27,548 nucleotides of DNA, from the NCBI GenBank assembly GCA_008017145.1, contig SSGY01000041.1, forward strand, positions 1 through 27,548, given 5' to 3'. The notes under the pieces were generated by a model. That model did no database searches. It saw only the letters and a program-made list of their open reading frames with translations, and had not been told where the DNA came from. Position numbers and translations under genes: made by a program. Shown in pieces: positions 9,256 through 17,073 of the stretch (positions within the stretch are counted from its first letter, which is position 1; the number at the start of each line of letters is the position of its first letter). This DNA comes from Neisseriales bacterium (GTDB taxonomy: Bacteria; Pseudomonadota; Gammaproteobacteria; Burkholderiales; UBA11063).

Positions 9256-10161
9256 ATGATGAGAATGATGAAAAAAGCTGGTTTTACTATAATTGAGTTA
9301 ATGATGGCAATAGCTATCATCGGTATTTTTGCGGCCTTGGCTGTTCCAGCGTATCAAAGTTATGTTAATCGCGCCAAAATTAGCGAGGGATATAATTTTG
9401 CCTCTTACTATACGGTTGCGATTGCCGAATATTATAATGAAAAAGGCAGTTTTCCGAATAACCTTGGACAGGTTGGTACACCGTCACAAGATGTACAAGC
9501 AAATTATGTATCCTCTGTGTGTATGCAAAATAGTGGTGCTTTTCAGGTCTTGTTTGGTGGTAATCCGACTACCGGAGCATTGCAATATGTGCCAACGGTT
9601 GGCGCATCTTCGGGAAGTGTTAATTGGGGATGCTATGGGATTTTGATTCCTAATGAATGGTTACCTAGCCAATGTAAGACTACTGATATCATTTATAACC
9701 AGAATGGTTTATTAATAATTAACCGCATTGTTAATGGTCAAACTAAAAAACTTGCTTATGCATATCCATGTCCAGAGTATCAATCAAGCAGTACGGCTGG
9801 AGTTTTGTCAAATTCTTCGATTGATTTCGTACAAAATATGTATGAATATATGCGTGATCGTTTTGGCTATACTAACGATCAAATTGCCACGGTTTATAAT
9901 TCTTATTCCGAATACTTGCAAAATATGCAGGAATCTTGGTATGTTGAGAATACTAGTGGCAACGCTTATCAAACGTTACAGTGTGGCAATGGTTACAGCC
10001 CTGGATATACCTTTGGTTATATGATTGAAATTGGTTCGGTAGTTAGTGCAGGAGTATGTCCTTCTTCAAATCCGATTATTTGGAATTGCCAAAAGTGGGC
10101 AAATGGTGCTTTTGTGGTCGATCCAAATTCTAGATGGACATGCGGACCAGATCACCCATAA
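9256..10161 (+). CDS. Type IV pilin-like protein, unusually long
   Basis: Class III signal sequence: short basic leader MMRMMKKAG, then F-T-I-I-E-L-M with the prepilin cleavage site Gly/Phe and Glu at +5, and a hydrophobic helix (AIAIIGIFAALAVPAYQSYV). This marks a type IVa pilin exported by the inner membrane and processed by PilD. At 301 residues it is about twice the size of a standard major pilin. The globular part is rich in Tyr, Asn and Gly and has eight cysteines, four of them in the last 60 residues. A start at 9265 or 9268 is equally possible and changes only the leader. It is a single gene with its own promoter and terminator, so it could be a variant major pilin or a minor pilin. 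Confidence 0.85.
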   Translation: MMRMMKKAGFTIIELMMAIAIIGIFAALAVPAYQSYVNRAKISEGYNFASYYTVAIAEYYNEKGSFPNNLGQVGTPSQDVQANYVSSVCMQNSGAFQVLFGGNPTTGALQYVPTVGASSGSVNWGCYGILIPNEWLPSQCKTTDIIYNQNGLLIINRIVNGQTKKLAYAYPCPEYQSSSTAGVLSNSSIDFVQNMYEYMRDRFGYTNDQIATVYNSYSEYLQNMQESWYVENTSGNAYQTLQCGNGYSPGYTFGYMIEIGSVVSAGVCPSSNPIIWNCQKWANGAFVVDPNSRWTCGPDHP

Positions 10162-10194
10162 AAAATTCGTTGGTATAAAAACCAGCGAATTTTT
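10161..10194. terminator. Terminator between pilin and rhodanese genes, usable from both sides
   Basis: Stem AAAAATTCGTTGG (10161-10173) with CCAGCGAATTTTT (10182-10194), one G-U pair, eight-base loop. A-rich and T-rich ends make it suitable for the pilin transcript and for the convergent rhodanese gene ending at 10203. Confidence 0.85.
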
Positions 10195-10202
10195 CATTTG
10201 TC

Positions 10203-10754
10203 TTATTTCTTTATACAATTAGCTTGGCACTGTTTTTTGTTGTAGGGTAAGAACATCAAGATATTTGCCATGCCACAAAATCCAGTCGCTCCAGCAAAAA
10301 ATAGCCCAGCACCGACAAAACCACTTAATAAAATAAATGCAGGATTTACTAGATAAGCTAAAACTACACCTAATAAGATTAAAGTTCCAGCAACCATTTG
10401 CACCTGACGCATTATTGGTAAGGGCGCTTTTTCATCTTGAATCGTTGCAAAACCGGATTTTTTCCACTCGCTGACACCACCTGTTAAAATATACACTTTA
10501 TCATGTTCTAAATTGGCAAATTTATTGGCATTCATTTTAGTACGGTTCCCAGATTGACAATGGAAAACTAAAGTTTTTCCTTTACCTATTTTATGTAAAT
10601 CATCGTGATGGAATGACGACAAGGGTGTATTGATTGCTTCAGCAATTCGCTCTCGATTGTGTTCATCTGGTTCACGAATATCACAAAGAATAACTTCGTT
10701 ATTAGCTGTAAGCTGTTGGTATTCGCTTGGAGTGATTTCAATAATCTTAGCCAT
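10203..10754 (-). CDS. Membrane-anchored rhodanese (YgaP type)
   Basis: A 183-residue sulfurtransferase. The N-terminal rhodanese domain (about 1-108) has the active loop HCQSGNR with Cys66, preceded by LCDIREPDEHNRERI. A DUF2892-type membrane part follows: two hydrophobic helices at about 118-165 joined by a Gly-rich turn. The C-terminal tail has three cysteines (FCGMAN, QCQANC). The architecture matches E. coli YgaP, which handles persulfide sulfur at the inner membrane, facing the cytoplasm. The gene stands alone, divergent from the E1-like operon. Its promoter carries two copies of a palindrome, typical of ArsR-family sulfide/persulfide repressors, though no such regulator is in the window. 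Confidence 0.92.
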   Translation of the reverse strand: MAKIIEITPSEYQQLTANNEVILCDIREPDEHNRERIAEAINTPLSSFHHDDLHKIGKGKTLVFHCQSGNRTKMNANKFANLEHDKVYILTGGVSEWKKSGFATIQDEKAPLPIMRQVQMVAGTLILLGVVLAYLVNPAFILLSGFVGAGLFFAGATGFCGMANILMFLPYNKKQCQANCIKK

Positions 10755-10808
10755 GATAGTTTCCTTAATTTAATTATAAATATAAATAATTGTTCATTTA
10801 TAGGTGGT

Positions 10809-10861
10809 ATTTTAGAATAATCTAATATGAATTGTCAAGGTTTAATTTAGAAAAATCTAAA
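10809..10861 (-). promoter_or_regulatory. Rhodanese promoter with two palindromic operators
   Basis: On the minus strand, -35 TTGACA (10838-10833), an 18-base spacer and -10 TAAAAT (10814-10809). One palindrome, TTTAGA-ATAA-TCTAAT (10811-10826), overlaps the -10 and spacer. A second, perfect one, TTTAGA-AAAA-TCTAAA (10846-10861), lies just upstream of the -35. Their centres are 35 bases apart. Overlap with the -10 argues for repression; an ArsR-type (BigR/YgaV/SqrR-like) repressor is inferred from the target gene. Confidence 0.7.
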
Positions 10862-10970
10862 ATATTTTACTTTTTGTTTTATAATAATAAAAGCTGAGGG
10901 TCTACTTTATTTCTAGTGCTCGTCATAGCAAATTTGTACATAATTGTTGAAATATAGCCAAGATACTCTA

Positions 10971-10979
10971 TGATATAAT
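10971..10979 (+). promoter_or_regulatory. Extended -10 promoter for the E1-like operon
   Basis: TGATATAAT at 10971-10979 is a perfect extended -10. Transcription would start near 10986. This excludes the upstream in-frame ATG at 10978 as a start and supports the ATG at 11035. A TTGAAA at 10947-10952 sits 21 bases upstream of the hexamer. Confidence 0.6.
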
Positions 10980-11034
10980 GCCCCCATTATTTAAATATAC
11001 TATGCTTTTACTCTTATCTAAGGAAGGGTTTTCA

Positions 11035-11898
11035 ATGATTAATCAGCTCTCAATTGACGATTTTTATCAGGAAATGACTAAAAAAAATATTGGTGTATAT
11101 ACGGAAGAAGAACAAGCAAGATTACGTAATAGTAAGGTAATAATTTTTGGTCTGGGCGGCGTTGGCGGAATGGAGTCAATTTTATGTGCAAGAAGCGGGA
11201 TAGGACACATTAGTGGTGTTGATCCTGATATTTTTGAGTTATCGAATACTAATCGCCAGATGTTGGCAATGACTTCAACCATGAATGAATATAAGAGTGT
11301 TGCTGCTGAACGCCATTTGAAAGATATTAATCCATATTTGAGTACTAATTTTCAAAATGTCAGAGTAACGGAAGAAAATGTCTTTGAATTAATGCACGGG
11401 CATGATTTGGTGCTCGAAGCTCTTGATGACATGCCTTCGCGGATTGTAGTGCATCGTGCCGCTCGTAAACTTGGCATTCCCAGTATTTCAATGTCTGGTA
11501 GTCCACCACATCGCGGTTTCGTTTCGGCTTTTTTACCTGATGGCATCTCTTATGAAGAAGCGTTAAATATTCAAACTCAAGGTAAATCTATCTCTGATCC
11601 TGAAGTTACTCAATTTGTGCAAGAAATTAAGAAGAAACGTGCCCAGTTTTCGGTAACTAAAGGCGCACCTCAGTCGTGGGCTGATGATTTTTGTAGTGGC
11701 AAAGCTGGCTGGATAATTACACCAATTCGCGCAACTTTGATAGCCGCCTTTAGCTGTCATGAAGCGGTTCAGATATTAATTGGTCAAAAACCCCTAGCTG
11801 CAGCTCCTAAGGGCATATATATTGATATGGATAATTTAATTAATCCGGTATCAGTAATTAATCCTGAGTGTGGACACTGGGAAGCTTATCAAATCTAG
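11035..11898 (+). CDS. E1/ThiF-like adenylating enzyme, first of a pair
   Basis: A 287-residue member of the ThiF/MoeB/HesA superfamily, which adenylates a carboxyl end (often a peptide C-terminus). The nucleotide-binding motif GLGGVGG is at about 43-49, followed by the VDPDIFELSNTNRQ segment with the Arg that contacts ATP, YKSVAAERHLKDINP with the conserved Lys, and LEALDDMPSR where ThiF has D-x-x-D-N. The paired CxxC zinc motifs of MoeB/ThiF are absent, so a role in thiamin or molybdopterin synthesis is unlikely. AAGGAAGGG precedes the ATG at 11035; the longer frame starting at 10978 overlaps the -10 and is rejected. The second paralogue follows 17 bases later. Substrate unknown. Confidence 0.88.
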   Translation: MINQLSIDDFYQEMTKKNIGVYTEEEQARLRNSKVIIFGLGGVGGMESILCARSGIGHISGVDPDIFELSNTNRQMLAMTSTMNEYKSVAAERHLKDINPYLSTNFQNVRVTEENVFELMHGHDLVLEALDDMPSRIVVHRAARKLGIPSISMSGSPPHRGFVSAFLPDGISYEEALNIQTQGKSISDPEVTQFVQEIKKKRAQFSVTKGAPQSWADDFCSGKAGWIITPIRATLIAAFSCHEAVQILIGQKPLAAAPKGIYIDMDNLINPVSVINPECGHWEAYQI

Positions 11899-11915
11899 TT
11901 TTGAGGAAATATATA

Positions 11916-12761
11916 ATGAATAATTTATCACAAGAAATTTACGCACGTAATTATGGTGTAGTAACCCATGAAGAGCAACAAAAACTAACCAATGCCAAAG
12001 TTACTGTAATTGGTGCTGGTGGGGTTGGTGGTATTACATTAATTAGTTTAGCTCGGATGGGTTTTGGTAATATCCAAGTTGTTGATATGGATGAATTTGA
12101 TTATAGCAATATTAATCGTCAGATGCTATCTGGCATTTCTCGAGTTGGTAAAAGTAAAGCCGAATGTGCACGAGATACGATTCTGGATATAAATCCTGAT
12201 ATCAATGTAACGGTTAGAAAAGAGAAATTAATCGAAGCGAATGCCGAAGAAATTATCGCTGGATCAGATGTTGTTATTGATGGGACGGATAATTTAATTG
12301 CTCGGGTAATCATTCATCGTGCAGCGCAAAAATTAAAAGTGCCATCAGTGTGGATAGCGGTTACTCCGCCATTTAGAGGTGGAGTAATGACTTTTTCGCA
12401 CGAGACACCAGCTTATGAATTAGTATTGCGACATCCATCTTATGGTAAAGAGCTAACGCCTGAAGTGGTAAAAGAAGTTTCGGCAATTAAAGATGAGCGT
12501 GCGAGAGTATCAGTTGAACATGGTGCCTTGGCTGATTGGGCGGAAAATTATTTAAACAATAATGCACCTTGGGCAGTCATTTGCCCGGTAGCAAATATTG
12601 TCGGAATATGTGCTAGCTTTGAGGCGTTTAAAGTAATCCTTAAACGGAATGATTTGCAACCAACCTATGCACCAAATTTGGTTAAAATTGATTTGTCGCA
12701 AATCAATATGGTTCAAGTACAAACACCAGTGGACGGAAGTTGGAATAATGCAGAGCTATAA
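11916..12761 (+). CDS. E1/ThiF-like adenylating enzyme, second of a pair
   Basis: A 281-residue paralogue of the preceding protein, with the same order of motifs and visible similarity throughout (Y-G-V-x-T-H/E-E-E-Q, S-N-I/T-N-R-Q-M-L, D-I-N-P, R-A-A-x-K-L, P-P-x-R-G). It has GAGGVGG, VVDMDEFDYSNINRQ, GKSKAECARDTILDINP and DGTDNLIARVIIHRA, the last closer to the classical ThiF D-x-T-D-N motif than in its partner. No zinc CxxC pairs. The start at 11916 has GAGGAA eight bases upstream; the frame opens further upstream but overlaps the previous gene. Superfamily members can work as dimers, so the two may form a heterodimer; this is inference. Confidence 0.88.
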   Translation: MNNLSQEIYARNYGVVTHEEQQKLTNAKVTVIGAGGVGGITLISLARMGFGNIQVVDMDEFDYSNINRQMLSGISRVGKSKAECARDTILDINPDINVTVRKEKLIEANAEEIIAGSDVVIDGTDNLIARVIIHRAAQKLKVPSVWIAVTPPFRGGVMTFSHETPAYELVLRHPSYGKELTPEVVKEVSAIKDERARVSVEHGALADWAENYLNNNAPWAVICPVANIVGICASFEAFKVILKRNDLQPTYAPNLVKIDLSQINMVQVQTPVDGSWNNAEL

Positions 12762-13761
12762 ACTACTATGTGCTGGAATTGTCGGGGTCTTGTTTTCGAA
12801 TGTGTATGCTTCTACAATTATATCAAATGAATACACTGTTCCATATACATCAGGGCAAACACTTTATCTCAAAGAAAAGAGATTATCTACAACTCAAACT
12901 GGTAAAGTTATTGTATTAATAAATCCTCTAAGCATTCCAGCGCTAAGTGCTTTTGATGTACCAGGTTATTCATTGATGGATGCACTAGCTGCAAAAGGTT
13001 ATGATGTTTGGGGAATTGACTTTACAGGTGAAGGTAGTGCATCTTATCCTGTTTCGATGAGCAAATTTCCCGCACCTAGCGGCGTCTATCCGCTTGAAGC
13101 CAAAGATGCAGTTAAAGAGCTGAAGGATGGAGTGGATTATATAGCTAAAAAAACTGGCAAAAAATCAGTTGATTTACTAGGGTGGTCGTGGGGATCTGTC
13201 GTTGCGGCGATGTATTCGATTCAGCATCCTAAGCAAGTTAATCATTTGGTGCTCTATGGCTCAATGTATTCTTCAAAATTAGCGGAATCTATTCAACCAA
13301 TATTTATTCAACCATTTGAGTCTCCAGCTGGTGTATTTAGTCAAAGTTTGCCAGCATATCAAAATATCCCATGGAAAGTAATCAATACTCACTGGAATAT
13401 GATGTTAGAGAGTAACCCAACTATTGCGAGCGAGAGCGCTATTGATGCAGTTGGCAAGGTTTATGTTAGTGCTGATCCTAAGCCAGTTATAGCAAATTCA
13501 TTACGACGACCAATGGGACCAATGAAAGATTTATTTGCAATCTGGAATTCTCAGCCGATATATGATATTAGTAAGTTAACTACGCCTACCTTAGTTATTT
13601 ATGGTGATCAGGATTTATTTGCTGATCATGAATTATATTCTAAATTAACTAATGTTAAAACTAAGCAAGAGATAGTACTCAACGGGGCAACACACTGGTT
13701 AATTTACGAAAAAACCAGAGCTGAATTTGTTGATGATGTTGCAGAATTTTTAAATAAGTAG
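12748..13761 (+). CDS. Exported alpha/beta hydrolase
   Basis: A 337-residue protein with a Sec signal peptide (MQSYKLLCAGIVGVLFSNVYA-S) and an alpha/beta-hydrolase fold: nucleophile motif LLGWSWGS (Ser in G-W-S-W-G), acid in VIYGDQDLF, and His in NGATHWLIYE near the C-terminus. A full Ser-Asp-His triad suggests an active periplasmic esterase, peptidase or acyl transferase. The chosen ATG (12748) overlaps the end of the preceding E1-like gene by 14 bases, which indicates translational coupling, and gives the signal peptide; the longer frame from 12649 would bury it. Substrate not deducible. It may release or mature the pathway product outside the cytoplasm. Confidence 0.85.
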   Translation: MQSYKLLCAGIVGVLFSNVYASTIISNEYTVPYTSGQTLYLKEKRLSTTQTGKVIVLINPLSIPALSAFDVPGYSLMDALAAKGYDVWGIDFTGEGSASYPVSMSKFPAPSGVYPLEAKDAVKELKDGVDYIAKKTGKKSVDLLGWSWGSVVAAMYSIQHPKQVNHLVLYGSMYSSKLAESIQPIFIQPFESPAGVFSQSLPAYQNIPWKVINTHWNMMLESNPTIASESAIDAVGKVYVSADPKPVIANSLRRPMGPMKDLFAIWNSQPIYDISKLTTPTLVIYGDQDLFADHELYSKLTNVKTKQEIVLNGATHWLIYEKTRAEFVDDVAEFLNK

Positions 13762-13768
13762 TTGGAAT

Positions 13769-15172
13769 ATGAAAAATGTAATTATACTTGATAGTACACT
13801 GCGTGAGGGTGAGCAATCTCGTGGTATTTGTTTTTCTGTCAAGGAAAAAATATTATTAGCGCAAAAACTTCGTGATTTTGGGGTAAGCATTATTGAGATT
13901 GGTCAGCCTGGTATTTCAAAGGCTGAGACGGATGCATGTATTGCAATTTGTGATGCTGTTTCGGATGTTGATTTGTTAGTACATGCTCGAGCTAACCGTA
14001 AAGATATTCTGGCGGCAAGAAAAACTTCCGCTAAATGGATTGGTATCTGGGCATCATATAATGATATTTCGCTAGCTACCAAGTTTAGCAATCGTTCACG
14101 CGAATGGATAAAGGAACAAGTTACTCAGTCAATCTCTCTGGCGAAAGAACTTGGTTTTATGGTCAGATTTAGTATTGAAGATGCATCGCGCACTTCCCTA
14201 GAACTTATTCATGATTTAGGTGTGAGTGCGGTTAATGCTGGTGCTGATAGAATCAGCCTAGCAGATACAGTAGGAATTTGGCATCCTAAAGAGTGCGAGA
14301 AAGCGGTTAAATTTGCGGTTGAGAATTTTAGTCGCGAGATAGAAGTTCATTTGCATAATGATCTTGGTTTAGCTCATGCTAATGCGGTTGCGGCAATTGA
14401 TGCTGGTGCGTCAGTTATTGATGCCTCGGTTCTTGGTTTGGGAGAACGTGCTGGAATCTGTGATTTAATTACGCTTGCAGCAATCTTGGACAAGAATTAT
14501 AATGTAAATAGTTATGATTTCAAATATGCTCAAGACTTAGCTCAGTCAATAACTCGCATAGCCTGCGGTTCTATTGAGCATAATCACCCAATAGTTGGTA
14601 GAAATTCATTTACTCATGTTTCTAAATATCATGTTAAAGCAGCAGATAATAATCCCGAAGCATATGAGGCGCTTAATCCAAGTTTTTACGGTCGAAGCAG
14701 AGGCTTTACCGCTAATACTTTGGAGCGGAAAGATCAGCAGCGGCTGAGTAACGATCTTGTGGTCAAGACACCATTTATTAAGGGTGCATCTGAATTATTA
14801 CATCATCGCGATGGTGTTGGTTTTAGATGGGTTTTTATGGATAGCCGGGTTGATGAACGTAGTCATGTGTATATTATTGAAAGAACTTTTGATAAAGACT
14901 ATGCTGGTCAAGCACAACCTCATGTTGATTCACATGCACATAATTGTGATAGCGTTTTTGCTTTTATGGGTAATTCTGCAGATGGAACTGGATTGACTGT
15001 TCGTGTAACGTTTGGCGAAGGTGAACAAGCAACCACACAAACTTTTGAAAGTCCGGCATCGGTTTATATTCCTGCCAATATTTATCATAGTTATGAATAT
15101 GTATCGGGTACTGGTCGATTTTTAAATTTTGTACTATCTCCAAATTATAATGAGAGTATAGTCAACCAATAA
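13769..15172 (+). CDS. HMGL-like (isopropylmalate/homocitrate synthase family) enzyme fused to a cupin
   Basis: A 467-residue two-part protein. Residues 1-about 330 are an HMGL-like TIM barrel: DSTLREGEQ at 8-16 (catalytic Arg and metal Asp), metal ligands in HLHND (194-198), GLGERAG, and FTHVSKYHV with NPEAYEALNP (282-304), as in the LeuA/NifV group that condenses acetyl-CoA with a 2-oxo acid. The LeuA-type leucine regulatory domain is missing. Instead residues about 335-460 look like a cupin with candidate ligands H385, H389, H391 and H440 (HAHNCD...G and PANIYH). The gene starts seven bases after the hydrolase stop. The fusion suggests condensation plus an isomerase, oxygenase or binding step. 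2-Oxo acid substrate unknown. Confidence 0.87.
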   Translation: MKNVIILDSTLREGEQSRGICFSVKEKILLAQKLRDFGVSIIEIGQPGISKAETDACIAICDAVSDVDLLVHARANRKDILAARKTSAKWIGIWASYNDISLATKFSNRSREWIKEQVTQSISLAKELGFMVRFSIEDASRTSLELIHDLGVSAVNAGADRISLADTVGIWHPKECEKAVKFAVENFSREIEVHLHNDLGLAHANAVAAIDAGASVIDASVLGLGERAGICDLITLAAILDKNYNVNSYDFKYAQDLAQSITRIACGSIEHNHPIVGRNSFTHVSKYHVKAADNNPEAYEALNPSFYGRSRGFTANTLERKDQQRLSNDLVVKTPFIKGASELLHHRDGVGFRWVFMDSRVDERSHVYIIERTFDKDYAGQAQPHVDSHAHNCDSVFAFMGNSADGTGLTVRVTFGEGEQATTQTFESPASVYIPANIYHSYEYVSGTGRFLNFVLSPNYNESIVNQ

Positions 15173-15177
15173 ATATT

Positions 15178-15220
15178 ATGGTTGTGGTAGTGATTTTTAT
15201 AAACTTATTACTACAACTAT
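15178..15220 (+). promoter_or_regulatory. Long RNA hairpin between the HMGL-cupin gene and the exporter gene
   Basis: The 15-base arms ATGGTTGTGGTAGTG (15178-15192) and TATTACTACAACTAT (15206-15220) pair fully if four G-U pairs are allowed, all in the plus-strand RNA. No T-run follows, so it is a poor intrinsic terminator. It could limit readthrough into the exporter gene or stabilise the upstream mRNA. Confidence 0.45.
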
Positions 15221-15242
15221 ACCTCTTTATAAACATAATCTA

Positions 15243-16436
15243 ATGCAAAAAACTCATTTTAATAAATTGCAGATTATAATGTTGATGGCGACGCTAGTCA
15301 TTCTGGGTGTTTCTGCTATTGATATTTATATTGCATCGCTTCCGCAAATGGTTCGTGAGTTTAATACTTTACCAGATACGGTAAATCTAACTATTTCTGC
15401 TTATACTTTAGGTATTGCAATTGGAGTGCTCTTTATTGGAGAACTTAGCAATCGCTTTGGACGTCGAAAGATAATTTTAAGTGGCATAATTTGTTTTAGC
15501 CTTAGTTCGTTTTTTATTGCTCTTTGCTCTTCAATTTATTGCATTGTTTTACTCCGCCTAATTCAAGCACTTGGCTGCTCTAGTTTTATAATTATTCCAC
15601 GGATGATAATTAGGGATACGATGAATGAAAAAGAGCAAATTAATGCCAATGGAACGCTATTACTCGGAATGATTATTTCTCCCGCAATCGCTCCAGTTAT
15701 CGGTGCTTATATCAACCAATACCTGGGGTGGCGTTATTGCTTCGTTTTTAGTTCGGTTATTGGCATTATAATGACCTGTATTGTCTATAAGTGTTTACCA
15801 GAAACTAATTTATCCCAGCTAAAAAAATTAGCTAGCATAAAACAATACTTCACGATTTATCAGCAATTATTCTCAAATACATCGTTTATTGCCTTGACGG
15901 TAATTTATGCCACAACTGTTGGTGCTTACTTTGCCTTTCTTGGAATCTCGAGTTATTTATATATTGATTTTTGGCATTTATCCCCGATCAACTTCTCATA
16001 TGTTTATGTGTTATTGGCAGCTGCATATTTTGCGGGCAATTATGTAATGCGAGCATTAAATAAAAATGGTTTGTCTCCTGCTAGAATTATCGGCATTGGC
16101 GTTTATTCTGCATTTATTGGTATTGTTATAATTGCATGTGCTAATTTATTAGGTGGTATTTGTTTGATTATAATGGTTACACTTGGTGTAATATTTATGC
16201 GCTCAGCTAATGCGATAATTATTCCTCCAACTCAGATTAGAGTTATGAGTAATTTTGCGCCACATAGTGCACAAGCTCTTGGACTTAATATGTGCATTGG
16301 ATTTATGTGTAACAGCTTAGCGACTTATGGCGTAACATTGTTAAAGTTTGCACCACTGGCTAATTTGATGATAATCTCAATTATTCCAATACTTATTAGT
16401 GCATTGTTTTATATAAGATTCAACAAGGTTCTATAA
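15243..16436 (+). CDS. MFS drug/metabolite exporter, Bcr/CflA type
   Basis: A 397-residue integral inner-membrane protein with about twelve hydrophobic helices, typical of the 12-TM drug:proton antiporters. The loop 2-3 signature GELSNRFGRRKI is present, and the N-terminus (VSAIDIYIASLPQMVREF) matches the Bcr/CflA pattern of an early charged residue followed by LP. It follows the HMGL-cupin gene after 70 bases on the same strand with no strong terminator, so it may export the product of the pathway or give self-resistance. No clear ribosome binding site is seen. It converges on the TetR gene. Confidence 0.9.
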   Translation: MQKTHFNKLQIIMLMATLVILGVSAIDIYIASLPQMVREFNTLPDTVNLTISAYTLGIAIGVLFIGELSNRFGRRKIILSGIICFSLSSFFIALCSSIYCIVLLRLIQALGCSSFIIIPRMIIRDTMNEKEQINANGTLLLGMIISPAIAPVIGAYINQYLGWRYCFVFSSVIGIIMTCIVYKCLPETNLSQLKKLASIKQYFTIYQQLFSNTSFIALTVIYATTVGAYFAFLGISSYLYIDFWHLSPINFSYVYVLLAAAYFAGNYVMRALNKNGLSPARIIGIGVYSAFIGIVIIACANLLGGICLIIMVTLGVIFMRSANAIIIPPTQIRVMSNFAPHSAQALGLNMCIGFMCNSLATYGVTLLKFAPLANLMIISIIPILISALFYIRFNKVL

Positions 16437-16477
16437 GATCATTTCTACAGCAGTTAGGAACGTTATCAGCAGATTTT

Positions 16478-17008
16478 CTATAAGTAGAGTTTAATTATCT
16501 GAAGTTCCAGATTGTTAAATTGTGTTGTGTCATGCATTAATCGGCTGCGTACTAGTAAACCCTGAAGTTGTGAGAAAAGCAACTGACTTTTTGCCTGTGC
16601 ATGTTCTTCGCTATCATTATTCGCGATGAATAACTGAGTTAGCCAAGCTTCATTCTTGTGATAAAAATCTTGTACTTGTTGCTGTGCGCTAGAGGAAATA
16701 GTCATGAAATCTGATGCATACATCATGCATAGACAAATTTTATCCTGAGTTTGAGTAACTTGATTAAATAGTTCAATATATGCTTTTAAGCGAGTTTCTG
16801 AACTTTGTTCAGGTGGGGATAGTTGTGCCATAAAATTAGCACTATACTGCGCTAGAATTTCCTGTGCTAAATCATCTTTAGCTGGGAAGTAATGATGAAT
16901 GCTGGCTTTCGCAATCCCAATCTCTTTGGCTAAATCACTATAGCTAAATGCATTAATTCCATACTTTTGTGCTAGATTTGTTGCCAGTTGAATTATTTTT
17001 GCTTTCAT
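16478..17008 (-). CDS. TetR-family transcriptional regulator
   Basis: A 176-residue repressor. The N-terminal helix-turn-helix (about residues 20-50: YSDLAKEIGIAKASIHHYFPAK) has the family's typical S-x-H-H-Y-F-x-x-K-x-x-L. The C-terminal ligand domain is generic, with Cys in LCMMYAS. It lies 65 bases downstream of the SDR gene in the same direction, convergent with the exporter gene. Palindromes before the SDR gene and just before this gene share CTACC/GTAG half-sites and are the probable operators, giving autoregulation. The inducer is unknown; related TetR-SDR pairs often respond to electrophiles, which is inference here. Confidence 0.92.
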   Translation of the reverse strand: MKAKIIQLATNLAQKYGINAFSYSDLAKEIGIAKASIHHYFPAKDDLAQEILAQYSANFMAQLSPPEQSSETRLKAYIELFNQVTQTQDKICLCMMYASDFMTISSSAQQQVQDFYHKNEAWLTQLFIANNDSEEHAQAKSQLLFSQLQGLLVRSRLMHDTTQFNNLELQIIKLYL

Positions 17009-17030
17009 CTTACATTATCCATAGAATATA

Positions 17031-17058
17031 GAAACAACCTACCAGAGTAGATTGTTTC
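17031..17058 (-). promoter_or_regulatory. Palindrome upstream of the TetR gene, probable operator
   Basis: GAAACAA (17031-17037) and TTGTTTC (17052-17058) are perfect inverted arms, and CTAC-CAGA-GTAG lies inside. The site is 22 bases upstream of the TetR start, in the SDR-TetR gap. No T-run follows, so it is not a clear terminator. Confidence 0.5.
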
Positions 17059-17073
17059 TGAATTATTTTTATT

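Noticed and set aside
10978..11034. N-terminal extension of the first E1-like protein
   Set aside because: The ATG at 10978 lies inside the extended -10 element and has no ribosome binding site; AAGGAAGGG precedes the ATG at 11035.
10980..11034. Possible MccA-like heptapeptide substrate for the E1-like enzymes
   Set aside because: The only ATG in the leader (11002) is in frame with the E1 gene and does not encode a separate short peptide.
11035..12761. ThiF or MoeB of cofactor biosynthesis
   Set aside because: Both zinc-binding CxxC pairs are missing and no thiamin or molybdopterin genes are nearby.
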